This document shows positions 10,287 to 23,494 of a stretch of 64,000 nt of DNA, in pieces. Source of the stretch: Typha latifolia. Taxonomy: Eukaryota > Streptophyta > Magnoliopsida > Poales > Typhaceae. The notes under the pieces are model-generated. The model was not told the DNA's origin and ran no database searches. It saw only the letters and a list, made by a program, of their open reading frames with translations. The translations under genes and the position numbers were made by a program. The DNA is taken from contig CM034109.1 in assembly GCA_019914945.1 (NCBI GenBank), forward strand, positions 124,001 through 188,000. Reading direction: 5' to 3'. Each line of letters opens with the position of its first letter. The first letter of the stretch is position 1.

Positions 10287-12257
10287 TCTCTTTCATTAGT
10301 ATACCTCCTCGGTGTTTTACTATGTTTGATCAATTCTCGATCTCTATCCTGTATAATGATGATGATGTTGTATTATTGTTGGTGTAGGCGAATGGAAAGG
10401 GACTGTCGGAATTCTCCGGCCTGAGGAGCTCCACCGGTGCTCTTCCCTTCAGGAAGATCGCCACATCGGATGACTTCATCTCCGTCATCTCTTTCAAGAC
10501 CTCCGCCGTATGTTTCTGAATCCAATTACTTTTTCCGTCTCCCTTAATTAGACTCGGTTTAAGATGATCACAACTTGATCCCATGCTTGGCTCTGTTTCC
10601 GCTTAGTCCAAATGCATTAATCAAATAATTAGCGAAGAGGATGTGAGTAGCCAATTTGTTGCATACGTTGCCACTTCACTGCGAGTTACTTTATAGTCTG
10701 CTATAAATCATGCATTGGTTTTCTTCTTAGTGTGTTGTTGTATAGCTATACGTTGCCATTTTTATACGATAGATGACACGTAATCCAATCAATGGTTGGG
10801 GTTCTCCTCTTCTTTCTTTTTTCTTCTTTTTTTTTGGTGCAAAAGTAAGTGGAAATAAAATTTGCAGAGTAACGACCATGCCGTTTAAGTAAATTGATCG
10901 ATAATTATGACAACTGTGTATCATTTTACGACAACTGCTAGCTGTTACGGTGTTTCATTGGTAGTGTAGACATGGAGAACCATAAGTTGTAAGAGAATAC
11001 AATATTAAACAATGCATTAAGTCGCTTAGATCACACACTCTAATAAGATGAGATTGATTTTTGTTGTGCATGCGTACGTAGGTGGGAGGGAACGGGGTTC
11101 GTGGGCCGACGGAAGCAAAGCTGAAGGTGGCGATCAACGGGTTCGGCCGCATCGGTCGCAACTTCCTGCGTTGCTGGCACGGACGCAAAGACTCCCCATT
11201 GGACGTGATCGCCATCAACGACACCGGCGGCGTGAAGCAGGCGTCCCACCTCCTCAAGTACGACTCCACCCTCGGCATCTTCGACGCCGACGTCAAGCCC
11301 GAGGGCGAAGCCGGCATCTCCGTGGACGGCAAGGTCATCAAGGTCGTCTCCAACCGCAACCCCGCGAACCTTCCATGGAAGGAGCTGGGCATCGACCTCG
11401 TCATCGAGGGCACGGGGGTGTTCGTGGACCGGGAGGGCGCCGGGAAGCACATCGAAGCCGGGGCGAAGAAGGTGCTGATTACGGCGCCAGGGAAGGGGGA
11501 CATCCCCACCTACGTGGTGGGTGTCAACGCCGACGCCTACAGCCCGGACGAGCCAATCATTAGCAACGCCTCTTGCACTACCAACTGCCTCGCCCCCTTC
11601 GTCAAAGTCCTCGACCAAAAGTTCGGTACGACGTTATTACATTATTCTTAACTCCAAAATTAAAGACTCAAAGTAACCAACCATCTAAAGCTAGTTTATG
11701 AGTTTTACGTACATTCACTATTAATTGTCGATCGAGTTGCATGCATGCTTCCAGGCATCATCAAAGGAACCATGACTACCACGCACTCCTACACCGGAGA
11801 CCAGAGACTGCTCGACGCCAGCCACCGCGATCTCCGACGTGCGCGCGCTGCAGCCCTCAACATCGTCCCCACCTCCACCGGTGCTGCGAAGGCGGTGGCT
11901 CTCGTCCTCCCCAGCCTCAAGGGCAAGCTCAATGGGATAGCACTCCGTGTGCCAACGCCTAATGTCTCAGTGGTTGACCTCGTCGTGCAAGTGTCCAAGA
12001 AGACCTTTGCCGAGGAGGTCAACGCCGCCTTCAGGGAAAGCGCCGACAAGGAGCTGAAAGGTATCCTTTCGGTGTGCGACGAGCCTCTCGTCTCCGTTGA
12101 CTTCCGCTGCACCGACGTGTCCTCCACCGTCGACGCCTCGCTGACCATGGTCATGGGTGATGATATGGTGAAGGTCATTGCATGGTATGACAACGAATGG
12201 GGTTACTCGCAGCGGGTGGTAGACTTGGCTGACATTGTTGCCAACAACTGGAAGTGA
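10209..12257 (+). CDS. GAPA: Chloroplast glyceraldehyde-3-phosphate dehydrogenase subunit A (NADP-dependent)
   Basis: Four exons join in phase: 10209-10250, 10388-10507, 11082-11625 and 11755-12257 (TGA at 12255-12257), giving 402 aa. The first ~65 residues form a Ser/Ala-rich plastid transit peptide. The start [14 protein letters not shown] and the block [13 protein letters not shown] are characteristic of GAPA. The mature enzyme starts near [14 protein letters not shown], the Rossmann NAD(P)-binding motif. The AINDTGG loop is the plastid type. The catalytic Cys is at about residue 219 in SNASCTTNC, and the C-terminus ends [13 protein letters not shown]. The redox C-terminal extension of GAPB is absent, so this is the A subunit. 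It reduces 1,3-bisphosphoglycerate to glyceraldehyde-3-phosphate in the Calvin cycle and works as A2B2 or A4 and in the CP12/PRK complex. Long antisense and shifted frames over exons 3-4 are GC-driven shadows. Confidence 0.96.
10253..10281. repeat. (CT)n microsatellite at the start of GAPA intron 1
   Basis: A pure CT run starts within a few bases of the intron 1 donor (exon end 10250). Confidence 0.85.
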
Positions 12258-12280
12258 TTTTGAGTTCTATTGATGCTTAA

Positions 12281-12331
12281 TTTCTTTCTTCTTTCTTCTT
12301 TCTTCTTTCTTTCTTTCTTTCTTTCTTTCTT
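12281..12331. repeat. (TTTC/TTC)n pyrimidine tract in the GAPA 3' UTR
   Basis: A tandem CTTT/CTT tract begins about 24 bp after the GAPA stop, so it should be part of the mRNA 3' UTR. AATAAA-like signals follow near 12505-12530. Confidence 0.75.
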
Positions 12332-14020
12332 CGATTTTCTTCTCTCTTGTTGTGAATGTTTGTAACGATGACAACTCAGAGCCTTTTTGGTCCGTCATTG
12401 GGAGATCACAACGTAATCAATTGCAGTATAGCGATCTTGTATGTTACCAACTCCTTTATGTATCTAATACTATGAATTAAGGGAAGTGTTCTTCATTGTT
12501 GTTCATAAAATAAAATTAATAAACAAAAAATAAAAAAAGGTTTCTTAAAGCACTGGATCGAGCTTTCCTTCTACTTTCTTGGGCCGTCCATCCATTCATA
12601 GGTATTGCTGCATCCCGATTGCATATATTGGTGGGCCGGATCCAGTTGGGCTGAATTTTAAAAAAAAAAAAAAGAGGCCCATGATGAAACAACGACCTAC
12701 TGATCTGCCAAGAATATATAAATATATATATGGCAAAGTAAACAAAGGAAACTATGAGTGTTAACTTTGTCTACTTTTTTTTTTTGTGTGTGTGCTTGTA
12801 ATGAAGTGAAGGATGACAACGTACTTCTTCAAGAGCCGCGAGTAAGAAGAGATTGAAAAGGATTAAAGGATCGATCACGCTAGAGATCCTAACAATAATG
12901 GTGATCGAGTTAAGGGTCAGATAAATCAAGAGCCCGATGAATAAAAGAGAGGGACCCAGAAAGGATTGATGCAATGAAACCTCCTCCTGGATTTTTGCCG
13001 CATGGGAATCCAATTCCATATCATGCATGGCTTCCATCAGTACTACAACCACAATGAATTAATTGGATGCGTTTATGGGCTCTAGAGTTGAGCGTTACAC
13101 ATCGTTATCATCACACCTCTCTTATTTTTTTCACCCCCTTTGATATTTTTGGGCCCTGCATATATATATATATATATGCCCCATGATTCAGAGACCTTGA
13201 TACCCACCATATATAATTTGATCCCATCTCACGCCCACCTTCTCAAATTGTGAGTGGTCCTTTGAGCATGATAGTGCCACCTTACAGAGATCATATCTAT
13301 CATTAATACAGAAAAATGTCAAGCTTTTTGGAATGTCTATACATGTCTATTCCTTCCACGAGAGGTAAGTTGAAAATTTTTACATCACGAATAATGTCGG
13401 TTGGATGATCTATCACTTAATTGTTTTTATATGGGCTCAAAAGCTAAAGCTGTGAAGAAGACTTGTATGCTTAGCGTTTTCTTTTCTTTTCTTTTCTTTT
13501 CATTTGGTTGTATTATAGTTTTGATAATGAATAGTGATGGTGGTCCGGCAAGAACGTACAGTTCCCCTAATCAGGAAGAAGACATTAAAGCTCTGGGCCA
13601 TTAAATTCCAAGCTACAAGACAAAAGGGGTTGTGGTTTGCATGATCGTCTATGAGGGAGATAGCTCCGTGGAGAAGGTGACAACTAATATTATTGTCTCT
13701 CTCGATCTCTCCCTCTCTCAACCTCTCTCTTCTCAGTAGGACAAGGAATAAGATAAGAAAGAGTTGCTGAGCTTGGAATTTGCTCTATGACATGTGTGGG
13801 CACTACAAACCTTTAAAAGAAATTAATTGTAATTGACAATTGGCCTGCATTTGCGTGGATTTTTTAAACTAGTCTTGGGGTAGTAGTAGACAAATGAATC
13901 TGAATTCAATGTAGCATGACTGCCATCTTGTTATCTTCTCGTCGACAGGTAGGTGGTGTACATGCAGTAAGAATCCATCCAGGGGCTTGCGATGAGTAGT
14001 CGTAGGACAAGTACTCCTTT

Positions 14021-14063
<43 letters not shown>

Positions 14064-14604
14064 TATTATTTGGGACCGTGCATTAAAATCCGCTTAGATT
14101 CAAGCACCAGCAAGATAAGCAAAAGTTAGATGGTTATATCATCCATATAAGATAGATAGATGGATAGATTCCAAGAAAGAAATATAATAAAGTAGATAGC
14201 AGTTTGTGGGTGGCATCTTTTGCTCCAAGATATCTAATAGTGGGGTGCCTTGAAAGTTGAGACCTCCACATCCCCACAAGTTGTTTTCTTCCTCCTCTTC
14301 TTCTCCTTTTCTTAATCCTCCCTTGTTTCTAGTAATGCGATGGGATTAATTCTTTTAATTTGTGGCTTAAAATAGATCTCCCGATCCACTCCATTAATTA
14401 GACGTGGGCACTGGCCTAGCTTGTTTCAGCTGATCTCTATCAAGATATATATATATATATATATATAATTATATATGTGCTATGTAATTATTGTGCAAGA
14501 AGAATTCAATGGGGAAATTATTCAACTCTCAACTCTAAAAGGACACTTGATTGATCGATCTCTTTTGTTTTTAAAAAGAATCCTATCCCTGTCGTAAAAG
14601 GAAG

Positions 14605-14641
14605 CTGCTGCCTGGCTTGAAGGCTTGAAGGCCAGCAGCAT
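14605..14641. repeat. Short inverted repeat
   Basis: GCTGCTGCCTGGCTT is followed 8-9 nt later by AAGGCCAGCAGC, so the two arms can pair with a one-base bulge. It looks like a simple stem-loop. It matches no miRNA that I know. Confidence 0.5.
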
Positions 14642-14772
14642 AGTTGTGTGTGGGGGCCATCGGTACCCAATTAACTTCATTTCCCCATCCCCTAAAATTG
14701 GGTGGACATCCCACATTCCAATACAAGTAAACCTCAGAGACTTTGGTGGCAGAAAGCAATTAAAAGTTACCA

Positions 14773-14814
<42 letters not shown>

Positions 14815-17135
14815 AATGCACTAGGTTGCGAGATTCTAAGGTGACTTCATTACCTTACTTTTCTATGCTATAAATTAAAGATAAAGAAGAAAAGAAAATT
14901 TAATAGGCGAGGCCACCAAATAAATAAATATAAATAAAAGCATGAATGGTCAACTGATGTACATCAATGTTCAAACAACCTGTGCACAAACTAATGGGGG
15001 CCCCAACTCCATCCTCATATTTATCAAAATCCAAGATAAAGCCAAGGCATGTGTAAAGTTTACTATTCACCTGCTTAGAAAACAATACATATATAAAAAT
15101 AAACCTATATGGGTTGCTTGTCTTTATCTCAAGGCCTTTTCCCACTTCCTATGCAAAAAAAGATGACCAACCCCTCACTCTCACTTTTGTCCACATCCAT
15201 TTGGTAATTCTTCCCTTGGTTGCATCTCATACGATTAGCTAGCTATACAAGTGGGTGAATAATAAAAGTAAACAAAAACAAGATTTTATTTTTTATTTTA
15301 TTTTTAAAAAAAAAGAAAAGAAAAGAAAAGAATAAGTACTAGGTGAAAGTAAAGGTTCCGTTTTATATATAACCATAAAAAGCCAACATGGTAGGTTTGC
15401 CAGATAAGTTCCCTTTATTGCTTTCTCCAATTCACATGTCACTCGTGCTCCATTAATTACAATCCAAACAAGCATATACATAGATAAGGCAAAAAAGAAA
15501 CGGATGGGTCGAGAAAATAAAGGAGTAGCTAGCACCTTTATTTATTTATTTTATTTTATTTTTCATTGGAAAAAAAAAAAGAAAAAAATTGGCATCTGAT
15601 GCCATTACTTTGACTTGGTCCTTTCTACCCTAGTAGTAGTAGTCTTCATGGATTTTAGACTTTAGTGAAACAGAACAAAAGAAAGAAAGGAAAGGAAAAG
15701 AGGAAAGGGAAAGTTGCAGGTGGTGGCTTCCCCGCACTTGGAAAAGCTTGACAAACAATTTACGTAGGTACAAGTGAAAGTATAAGACGACAAAACTCAT
15801 CTTAATTTACAATGCGGTGACTTAAATCAACAATGGATCGATTTATACGCCGATATATATAGACCTCATTGATTTTCGTTGCATTCTTAATTTTGATATC
15901 TCTGGTGGATACTCCGTACGGTAGTTTAAATAGTAGAGTTTTTAACTCTTTCTATCAATCAAACAACAAGGAAGACTTCCATGTCATGACGTGCAGTGCA
16001 GCAAACATCACATGCATATGTTGTCATGTTATTTCAAAGAGGTACGAAGCCATTTATACCAGAGGGAGCGTGCAATCATCATGCAGCGCTGTGGTTTACG
16101 TTTGATCGGAGCTGGTACTTAGTGTAGGTATTACGTAACATGCACTTTGTCTAATCTCTCCTATAAAAATTATAATCAATGCTCTAGATCTATAAATTTG
16201 CATAGATTATTAATGCGAGGCGTGCATGATGCACGACACACACCATGAAGCGTTCCATTTTATTTCACGAAAATCTCGGAGAACGGAGAAATAAAGAAAT
16301 GGACAAAAGTAAAGTAGGGGAAAAATAAATCCCCCTTGGGCAGAGAGATGCAAGCATGCAGTCAGGTGGTGGTGGTGGTGGAGGTGGTGGTGGTGAGGTA
16401 GTGGCGTGGTGGTTTTCCAGTACCAATGAACCAGGCAGAGGCAAGTACGGAGTTTAGTGGTCCCTTCTCCTCGACGCCAGTAGCACCGGTACCACCCACC
16501 AGCTGCCCATCGCACTTGTTTGTAAATTATGTATATATATACATATATACACAAACAGATTAACACACACACCAATATGCATTTTTTACATGACATGACT
16601 GCAAACGGCATCATAGGCGCAGGCATGCTATACACCTATAAAGAAGGACTAGTTATTTTGAAGAGTGAAAAAGAATAAATGTACGAATCGGTTGCTGACG
16701 AGGAGCGGATCAAACTGGATAAACTCTAAACTGGCCCGTTTGTTTACACACCGTTTCAGAAAGACTTACAATGGGGGGAGGGGTTAGCTGCGTTACTCAA
16801 TTACTCCATATGTACAGCAGAGACCTTTCTTTTACCCGAAATGTATACTAGCATGGTAAAAGGCCATCGAAATAACTGCCGTCAAAGTTTGTGCAACGCA
16901 ACAGGTGAACCCCCCCCCGCCCCTCTAAAGTCCACGAACTAACCATAGAAACAAACAGGGAGAGAGAAAACGATAACTACTGGAGGAAACACCAGAACAC
17001 ATGGAAATTAAAAAAAAAACCGACTACGAGGACGGTTGCCTATTCGATGTTTTGATCCAAAATCCCAAAAAGAAGGTACCCCAGAAGGAAACGAAAAAAG
17101 AGAAAGAAAAAGAGACCTCTCTGAATTGGTGCGGA

Positions 17136-18503
17136 TCATGGCATGAAGATGTAGAGGGAGGCGTTCTTGGTGGAGTTGCAGATGGGACACGCGTCGACCT
17201 TGGAGTCGCAGTCCTTGCATAGGCAGAGATGTCTGCAGGGAAGCAAAAGCACGCACACGTCCTTGGCGTTGCACACCTTGCAGGATCTCCGGTAACGCAA
17301 CTGCTCGTTCACCTTCGCCACCCCCTTCTCACCTCCTTCGAAGCAGCACGATTCAGCGTCATCGGCGGCGGCGGCGGCGAAGCCACCCACGTCATCGCTA
17401 TCGCCGAATCCCTCGGATCGCCGTACTTCGCCGCCGTTGTTGTTGCTGTTTATATTATTCTGGAGGACTTGCTCGAGGCTGGATCGGAGGCTTGAGACGA
17501 TCGCCTCGTTGTTCTTGGCAACATTGAACCAGATCTGGTTCTCCGCGCTCATCTGCTGAACCTTCTCCTCCAATTCCATGTTCCTCTTGCTCGCGTTCTC
17601 CAGCTCCGCTTCCTTTTCCTTCAGCCGCCGCGCCGCCTTTTGCTCCACCGCCGATAGGAGCATGCGGCAGTGCCTCTTCCTCGCCTCCTCTAATCCCGAT
17701 CTCAACCTCTCGTTCTGTAGAAATTCCAAATATCTGATCAGAATCGAAAAGAACCGATCGATTCAACAGAAGGAAGAGATTACATTAGATCGCGGAATTG
17801 AACAAACCTGGAGGCGGAGGAGGGCGTCGATCTCGAGTCTCTGGTGGCAGAGATGGGAGAGGAGGTCGTGCGCGAGCGGCCGACCACTGGTGGACGTGCC
17901 AACGGATTCGAGCATCCGGCTCTGGTTGTTACCGGTACAGCCGGTCACATCCGTCATCGAAGGTTTCGCCGGAATCGCCGACACGGCCGGGTACCGGAAC
18001 GGCGCGCTGATTTGGTTGTGCTGTAACGGGGCCGCTGCCATGGTAGCCTGGTCTCTGCTTCGCTTCCTCTGTCCGGATGCATTGCAGGTAAGCTCGCTCT
18101 GGGGGTCGCTGAACACTCCGCCGCCGTTATTAACTGTATCGATCGGATTTTTACTAAAATCAATCCTCCAAATCATTGATTGGGTAAAGAGGTGGACGAA
18201 TGGATAGGATGGGATCACTCACCGAGTTGGGCGTAGGCTCCGAGGAGGTTGCGATCTTGAAGCATCTGGAGCTCTTCCAACAAGTCGTTCCGAGCCCTGA
18301 TGGAGAGGCAAAAGGACGAGAACAAATCCACTGAGACGAAGAACTAAATATATATTTGTATATATATATATATATTTATATAGGCGAGAAGAAGAGGAGG
18401 AAGAAGCGGTAGTAGTATCTTTGTTTTCTTTATTTTCTTTTCCTTACCTGCCGCCGAAGTCAGGGGAGAAAGCGATGGAGGGGTAATGGGCTTGCACGGC
18501 CAT
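17136..18503 (-). CDS. BOI-type RING E3 ubiquitin ligase (BOI-related)
   Basis: Four exons on the reverse strand join in phase: 18503-18448, 18296-18223, 18133-17808 and 17714-17136, giving 344 aa. The N-terminus MAVQAHYPS is the conserved start of BOI and BOI-related (BRG) proteins. Residues about 153-230 (NERLRSGLEEARKRHCRMLL through ENQIWFNVAKNNEAIV) form the coiled-coil/WRD region. The C-terminal C3HC4 RING at about 297-331 shows CKVC, CVLLLPCRHLCLC and CPIC. Family members ubiquitinate targets in the nucleus. BOI acts on the MYB factor BOS1, and BOI/BRG proteins bind DELLAs and restrain gibberellin responses, flowering and cell death. The exact paralogue cannot be fixed from sequence alone. 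All RING ligands are present and no break was seen. Confidence 0.92.
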
Positions 18504-20254
18504 TATTTTCCCTTGCAGCGATATCGGTTAGAGAAGCGGAGAAGAGCAAGAATAGGGGAGATAAGTGGCGAAAAGGCGTTATGGGGGAGATAAGGGTGGT
18601 GGTTTTCCTTTATATTTATATATGTAGAGAGAGAGAGAGAGAGAGAGAGGTGATATATAAGTGGAAGGACACGTATGGCGCAGGTGCGCTATAAAGGGGA
18701 CAAACTGATGACGAGGAGAGGCAACGAAAACGAGCGGACTCCACTCCTTATCTAACGCTCTAGGTCGCTCCTCTGTACTAAATTAATTAATTAATTAATT
18801 AATTGATGGAGATCTCATCGAGTGTGAGTCGGAGTAACTTTGTTTTTGTTACTTTATATATATATATATATATATATATTTATTATAGAGGTGGGTGAAG
18901 AGATAAAATAGAAAGGTTTCACTAAAAGCTCGCCGGTGAAATTAATGATCCGCAACGGACGGTCAAAGCAAAGGGGACAACGCACACGAGATACGAGTGA
19001 ATAAAGAGCTCTCTCGCTGCATGCCAACCCACGCGCTTCTCATCTTTCTCGCTCAATTAATTTCTGTTTACGATGATGATGATAGAACGATTTATGTGGC
19101 TTTTAATTTAAGTTACTGCTACTGTTTCTAATTGGGGGAAATTTAAAATAGGATGATGGATTGGGCTTTCTCACCGACTCATAGTAATGTCACGTGGCAG
19201 CAGTTGGTAAAGTCGGATGGGTTTTCCGATCTGATGATGCGTTGCACCTCAGATTCCATCGCCAAACAGCAATTACCTTTTTATCGTATCCGCGGCGCTG
19301 GACCACTATGTTTGCCATTTAAACGTGATTTATTATGACAGAATAAATAAATAAATAAATAAAATAGGTCAACAATATTTGTACCCTATAAATAATACTA
19401 TTAGGTATATATATATATATCATAAGGCATAAGCAGCAATCCATCTATCCGCGATCCTTCCACTTTACTGCATAAGAAGGGTTTAATTGGGTGGTAGATT
19501 GGATCGAGGAGGAGGAGGAGGAGGAAAGAAAGAGACAGGGAGGCAATTACAATTGTGTCTCTCGAAAAGACCCAAACGTCCACGTCAGCGCGGATGACTG
19601 TGCGTTCGTGCCTTGCCCACTACGGAATTGGATCTCAGTAATAGTAAGTAATAGTAGTAGTAGCCTATACCCCACCCATATGACGTGGTACTTGGTGCTC
19701 GGTTAGATTGGATTGGATCGGGTTCCCAAGTCCCCAAGCATCTCGGGGCCCTGTCATTCCCACCCACTTATTTACGTCGACTTTATATTAATCACGTTAT
19801 GGGGGTGATCGATGGTTATATAGTAATACTACTATTAGCACTGTTGTATATAGTTAAAATATTAATATATTTGTGTAGGACGGAAGGTGGAGAGTACGTA
19901 GAGATAAGAGAGAGAGAGAAAGAGAGAGAGCACTACAAAAACTGCAATCGCTTGTAGTGTCGGGTTCTGCTATGACCAACGGCAGGTAGCAACAGTGTCC
20001 TTACTTTTCTCATCTCTATACTATATATATATATTATTTATATATTTATGTGTAGTTAATTTGTCACACATTTCAATGGCATCAGAAAGTTGAAGAGACA
20101 TAGGAGAGGAGGGAATTATATATATAAATAAAGATCCAACAAGAAACAGATGGGGACCATGATGCCTCTTTTACGATTGCCCGTACATCACCACTGCTAC
20201 TTTATGAAGGAAACTCTCATGGAGCTATGCGAGGTACTGCTCCTGGATCAGTCT

Positions 20255-20257
<3 letters not shown>

Positions 20258-20308
<51 letters not shown>
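20258..20308. repeat. (CT)n microsatellite
   Basis: About 25 CT units in an almost pure run. It pairs in the inverted sense with the (GA)n run 280 bp downstream. Confidence 0.9.
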
Positions 20309-20312
<4 letters not shown>

Positions 20313-20583
20313 GTTGTCCTTGTACACACATCTTATATACACATATATATTCCCTTCACTCCTATGCTATGCTATCTTCCTGCCGACGCATGCCATATAA
20401 TAACTATGGCAGTAACAGTAACAAAACAGCAGTACCTATATAGCTACCACTCTACCCTACATAGTACTGCTCAGATCTCTCTCTTTCTCTCTAAAGTAGT
20501 AGTAATAAAAGAATAATAATAGTATATGTTGGCAAAGAGTAGTAGTAGTACTACTATATCTATATCTATATATATATATATAA

Positions 20584-20586
<3 letters not shown>

Positions 20587-20641
<55 letters not shown>
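20587..20641. repeat. (GA)n microsatellite
   Basis: About 27 pure AG units, following a short (TA)n block. It is complementary to the CT run at 20258-20308. Confidence 0.9.
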
Positions 20642-22985
20642 CACGCTTACGCTTGAGGACACTGCGGTCAATCGATAGTACCCCTAAATATCTTGGGGAA
20701 AACCGCCCCGGGGGAGTCAGGGCGTGACCCCAGGTGGTGTGGGTGGTGGGGTCAAACGAGGAGGAAACCCAACACTCATAATAATTCTTCCACACTAAAA
20801 GCAAAGCGAAAGATAAATAGTAAAAGCTATGTCACGTCTTCGTTGTACATATATATATATATATATATGAATATATCTCATCTCCCCATGCTTTGTTATG
20901 TTATGTTATGTTATGTTATGTTTTTATATATATGACCTCATCTACTATTCTGCCCCCTCCTCCCACTCTCATTCCTTGCTGTAATCTCTACTCTCTAATC
21001 TCTGATTTGATGATTCCCTTTCCCAAAATTGCTATGTATCGGTACCCATTCATGTATATATCGTATCGTCTCATATCATATCTTATCAGTGCATCTTGTC
21101 AGGTCTGGACACCACTGCTCATTACCATTTTCGACCTTACGTTGCTCATTTAATCCCACCTACCTATCACCTGTCTCCCAAACACTCATACTATATAATA
21201 TAATACAACACTATGAGCAGCATCCATGCATGATCCATCCAGTCATCATCATATTATTTCCATTCCTTTATTATTATTTTCTTCTTCTTCTTCTTCTCGG
21301 TGTCCGGGAAGAAAATGTTGATCAAATTCTTTATAATAAGCAAAGATAATACGTAATTTTGTGTACAGCCGACGAATTGAATTGGATTACTATTTCCTTT
21401 ATGTCATTATCCATGACAACTCAGATTACACCACAATAATTCTACGAATATTATGATAAGATAGAGACTAATTAAGATAATCGGTCGCAAGTTTGGAACT
21501 TAATTGGGTGACATATATAAGTTTGCTTGTAAAGTTCTACCTAATCCCGTGCTCCAATACCTCGATAGTTTCTTAAATAATTAGGTCAATGGAGATTGGT
21601 TTTAACATTGAATTGGGTTAGAATAAATTTGGTACAGCAAAGAGACGTTGATTAATTAGTGCACCTAGCCATCATGGTACGTTTTAAAGTTTCTAAGCTT
21701 TTCTAGATACTGTGTATTGGTGCTTAATTTCTCGATAAGTTTATTAAGTAAGTCCTCCTCAAGAATTAATTACAACTGCACAAAATTAGTGATTCAAAAT
21801 AATAATTAAGTTGTACTAAAATATTTGTGGATATCCAATTAACTTTGTAGTGAGGCCATCTAAATCAGGATTAGTTAAGCTGTTGCCATATTTGGCTTAA
21901 AAATTTCCCAGGCAAGGCAAGCCCTTCCTCGTTACTTTCTTCGTAGGAATAAGTAGACGACTCTCCATCATTTCTATCTTATCCTTCGACCCCACCAATA
22001 CTTGGAATATAAGATAGAAAGAAAGAAAGAAAGAAAGAAGCGATGGATGCCACTCGGTGTCTCTCTCTCTCTCCCTCTATTTCTGTTTCAAAGTAAGAGG
22101 TAGCCAAAAAGAAAGGACTGCAGGAGACACGTGAAAGCTTGGTTTGGAAAATTAATGTGAATCTCTAGAAGCCATTTGGAAATAATCCCCCTTGGAATGA
22201 TCACAATGGCAAAAAGATATAAATGGAGGTGATGGGGGGGAGGGAGAGGTGAATTGAATGAGATAGAGATGCATGGGACCCAGATTCTACACTTATTCCA
22301 TCCTTTGCTTTCTTTCAACACCTTCGTAATTTGCACCGTTTGCCTCCACATGCAAAAGACCACACACCATCTATATATAATATATCCACCTTGTATGGGG
22401 CCCATCAAATTAGTGAAGAAGGAAAATTACAAAAAGTCGAGATAGAATGGACTTTTTTTTATTAAAAAGAAAAAAGAAAAAAAAATTTTCATTTAACTAT
22501 AGATAGTATTATTATTTCCTCGTACTCTGGCTCATTCTAGAACGAGAAAAGGGAGCTAGAAATTAACTCAACACGTTTAAGGTAAACAATTAATACTTTT
22601 CATCTAGATTCAACTCCCTCGATATATAAAACCTCATTTTTCAATGTCTCCCAAGTTCATTGAACCAGACAAAGTCTTGCATATAGATAGATAGTGTTTG
22701 TGGAGTGCCCATCGAGTTCTTGGATTAATGATGGATGCACGCCTATGAGTACGATAGCACGACATTGACGGAGACTTCTTCTTCTTTTTTTCCTTCTTAT
22801 TATTATAACAATCTTAATTTCATTCAACAAGAATTAACAAAGCTTGTGGATATATGTAAGGTAATCCATACTAATTTAATCTTTTCGTCTTCTATAAACT
22901 TCTCCAACCAATTCATGAGCTCAGTTTTCATGGGCCGGCAAACGTGTTTGCTGGAAATATTAGTACTGTTCCTTTTGCTTACGTG

Positions 22986-22987
<2 letters not shown>

Positions 22988-23021
<34 letters not shown>
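22988..23021. repeat. (TA)n microsatellite
   Basis: Uninterrupted AT dinucleotide run in intergenic DNA. Confidence 0.85.
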
Positions 23022-23025
<4 letters not shown>

Positions 23026-23462
23026 ATGTATATCCCACCACCCAAATATGTGAGTTTAATTATTCACGTCCGTTTCGATCTCCAACTTCTAGTGACACAA
23101 ATAATGGTGGACCATAATATTTTAGAGCTTCAAAATGCATGCATGCATGCTTCTATTTGGGTTTTTTTTTTTTTGGTTTGTGTGTGTGTGTGTGTGACAA
23201 ATATATACAGTAAACAGGGTAATTAGAAAAAAAAGAGAGGATATATTTAATTACAAAGTAGCTAGGATCGAATTATAATATTCAACATATAATCCCCACC
23301 AATAACTACAACTTTTTCTTTTTCTTTTTCTTCTTTTTTGTAAAGTACACCGACTGAGTTGATCTTAACACAACAATGCCAATAAAAACGAACATTTTAT
23401 TTTCCTTTTCTTTTCTCCTTTCTATCCCTCTATATGTAAAGTGTGTACACTCTCAACAACAA

Positions 23463-23494
<32 letters not shown>

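Larger units (their letters stand above)
12258..17135. other. Intergenic region between GAPA and the BOI-like gene
   Basis: About 4.9 kb of mostly AT-rich DNA. It holds (TA)n near 13158-13176, 14027-14058 and 14444-14466, (CT)n at 14776-14812, and A- or T-rich runs. I found no supportable gene. The 141-codon reverse frame at 16210-16635 is His/Tyr-rich low-complexity sequence. Confidence 0.6.

Noticed and set aside
11040..11618. Long forward and reverse frames over GAPA exon 3
   Set aside because: Codon-bias shadows; the GAPDH frame has all the conserved motifs.
10209..12257. GAPB or cytosolic GAPC as alternatives for the GAPDH gene
   Set aside because: The transit peptide rules out GAPC, and the absence of the Cys-containing C-terminal extension rules out GAPB.
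16210..16635. 141-codon reverse frame
   Set aside because: Low-complexity His/Tyr/Val sequence from simple repeats; no start context or family.
20457..20804. Ser/Leu-repeat frames across the (GA)n tract
   Set aside because: Direct translation of a microsatellite.
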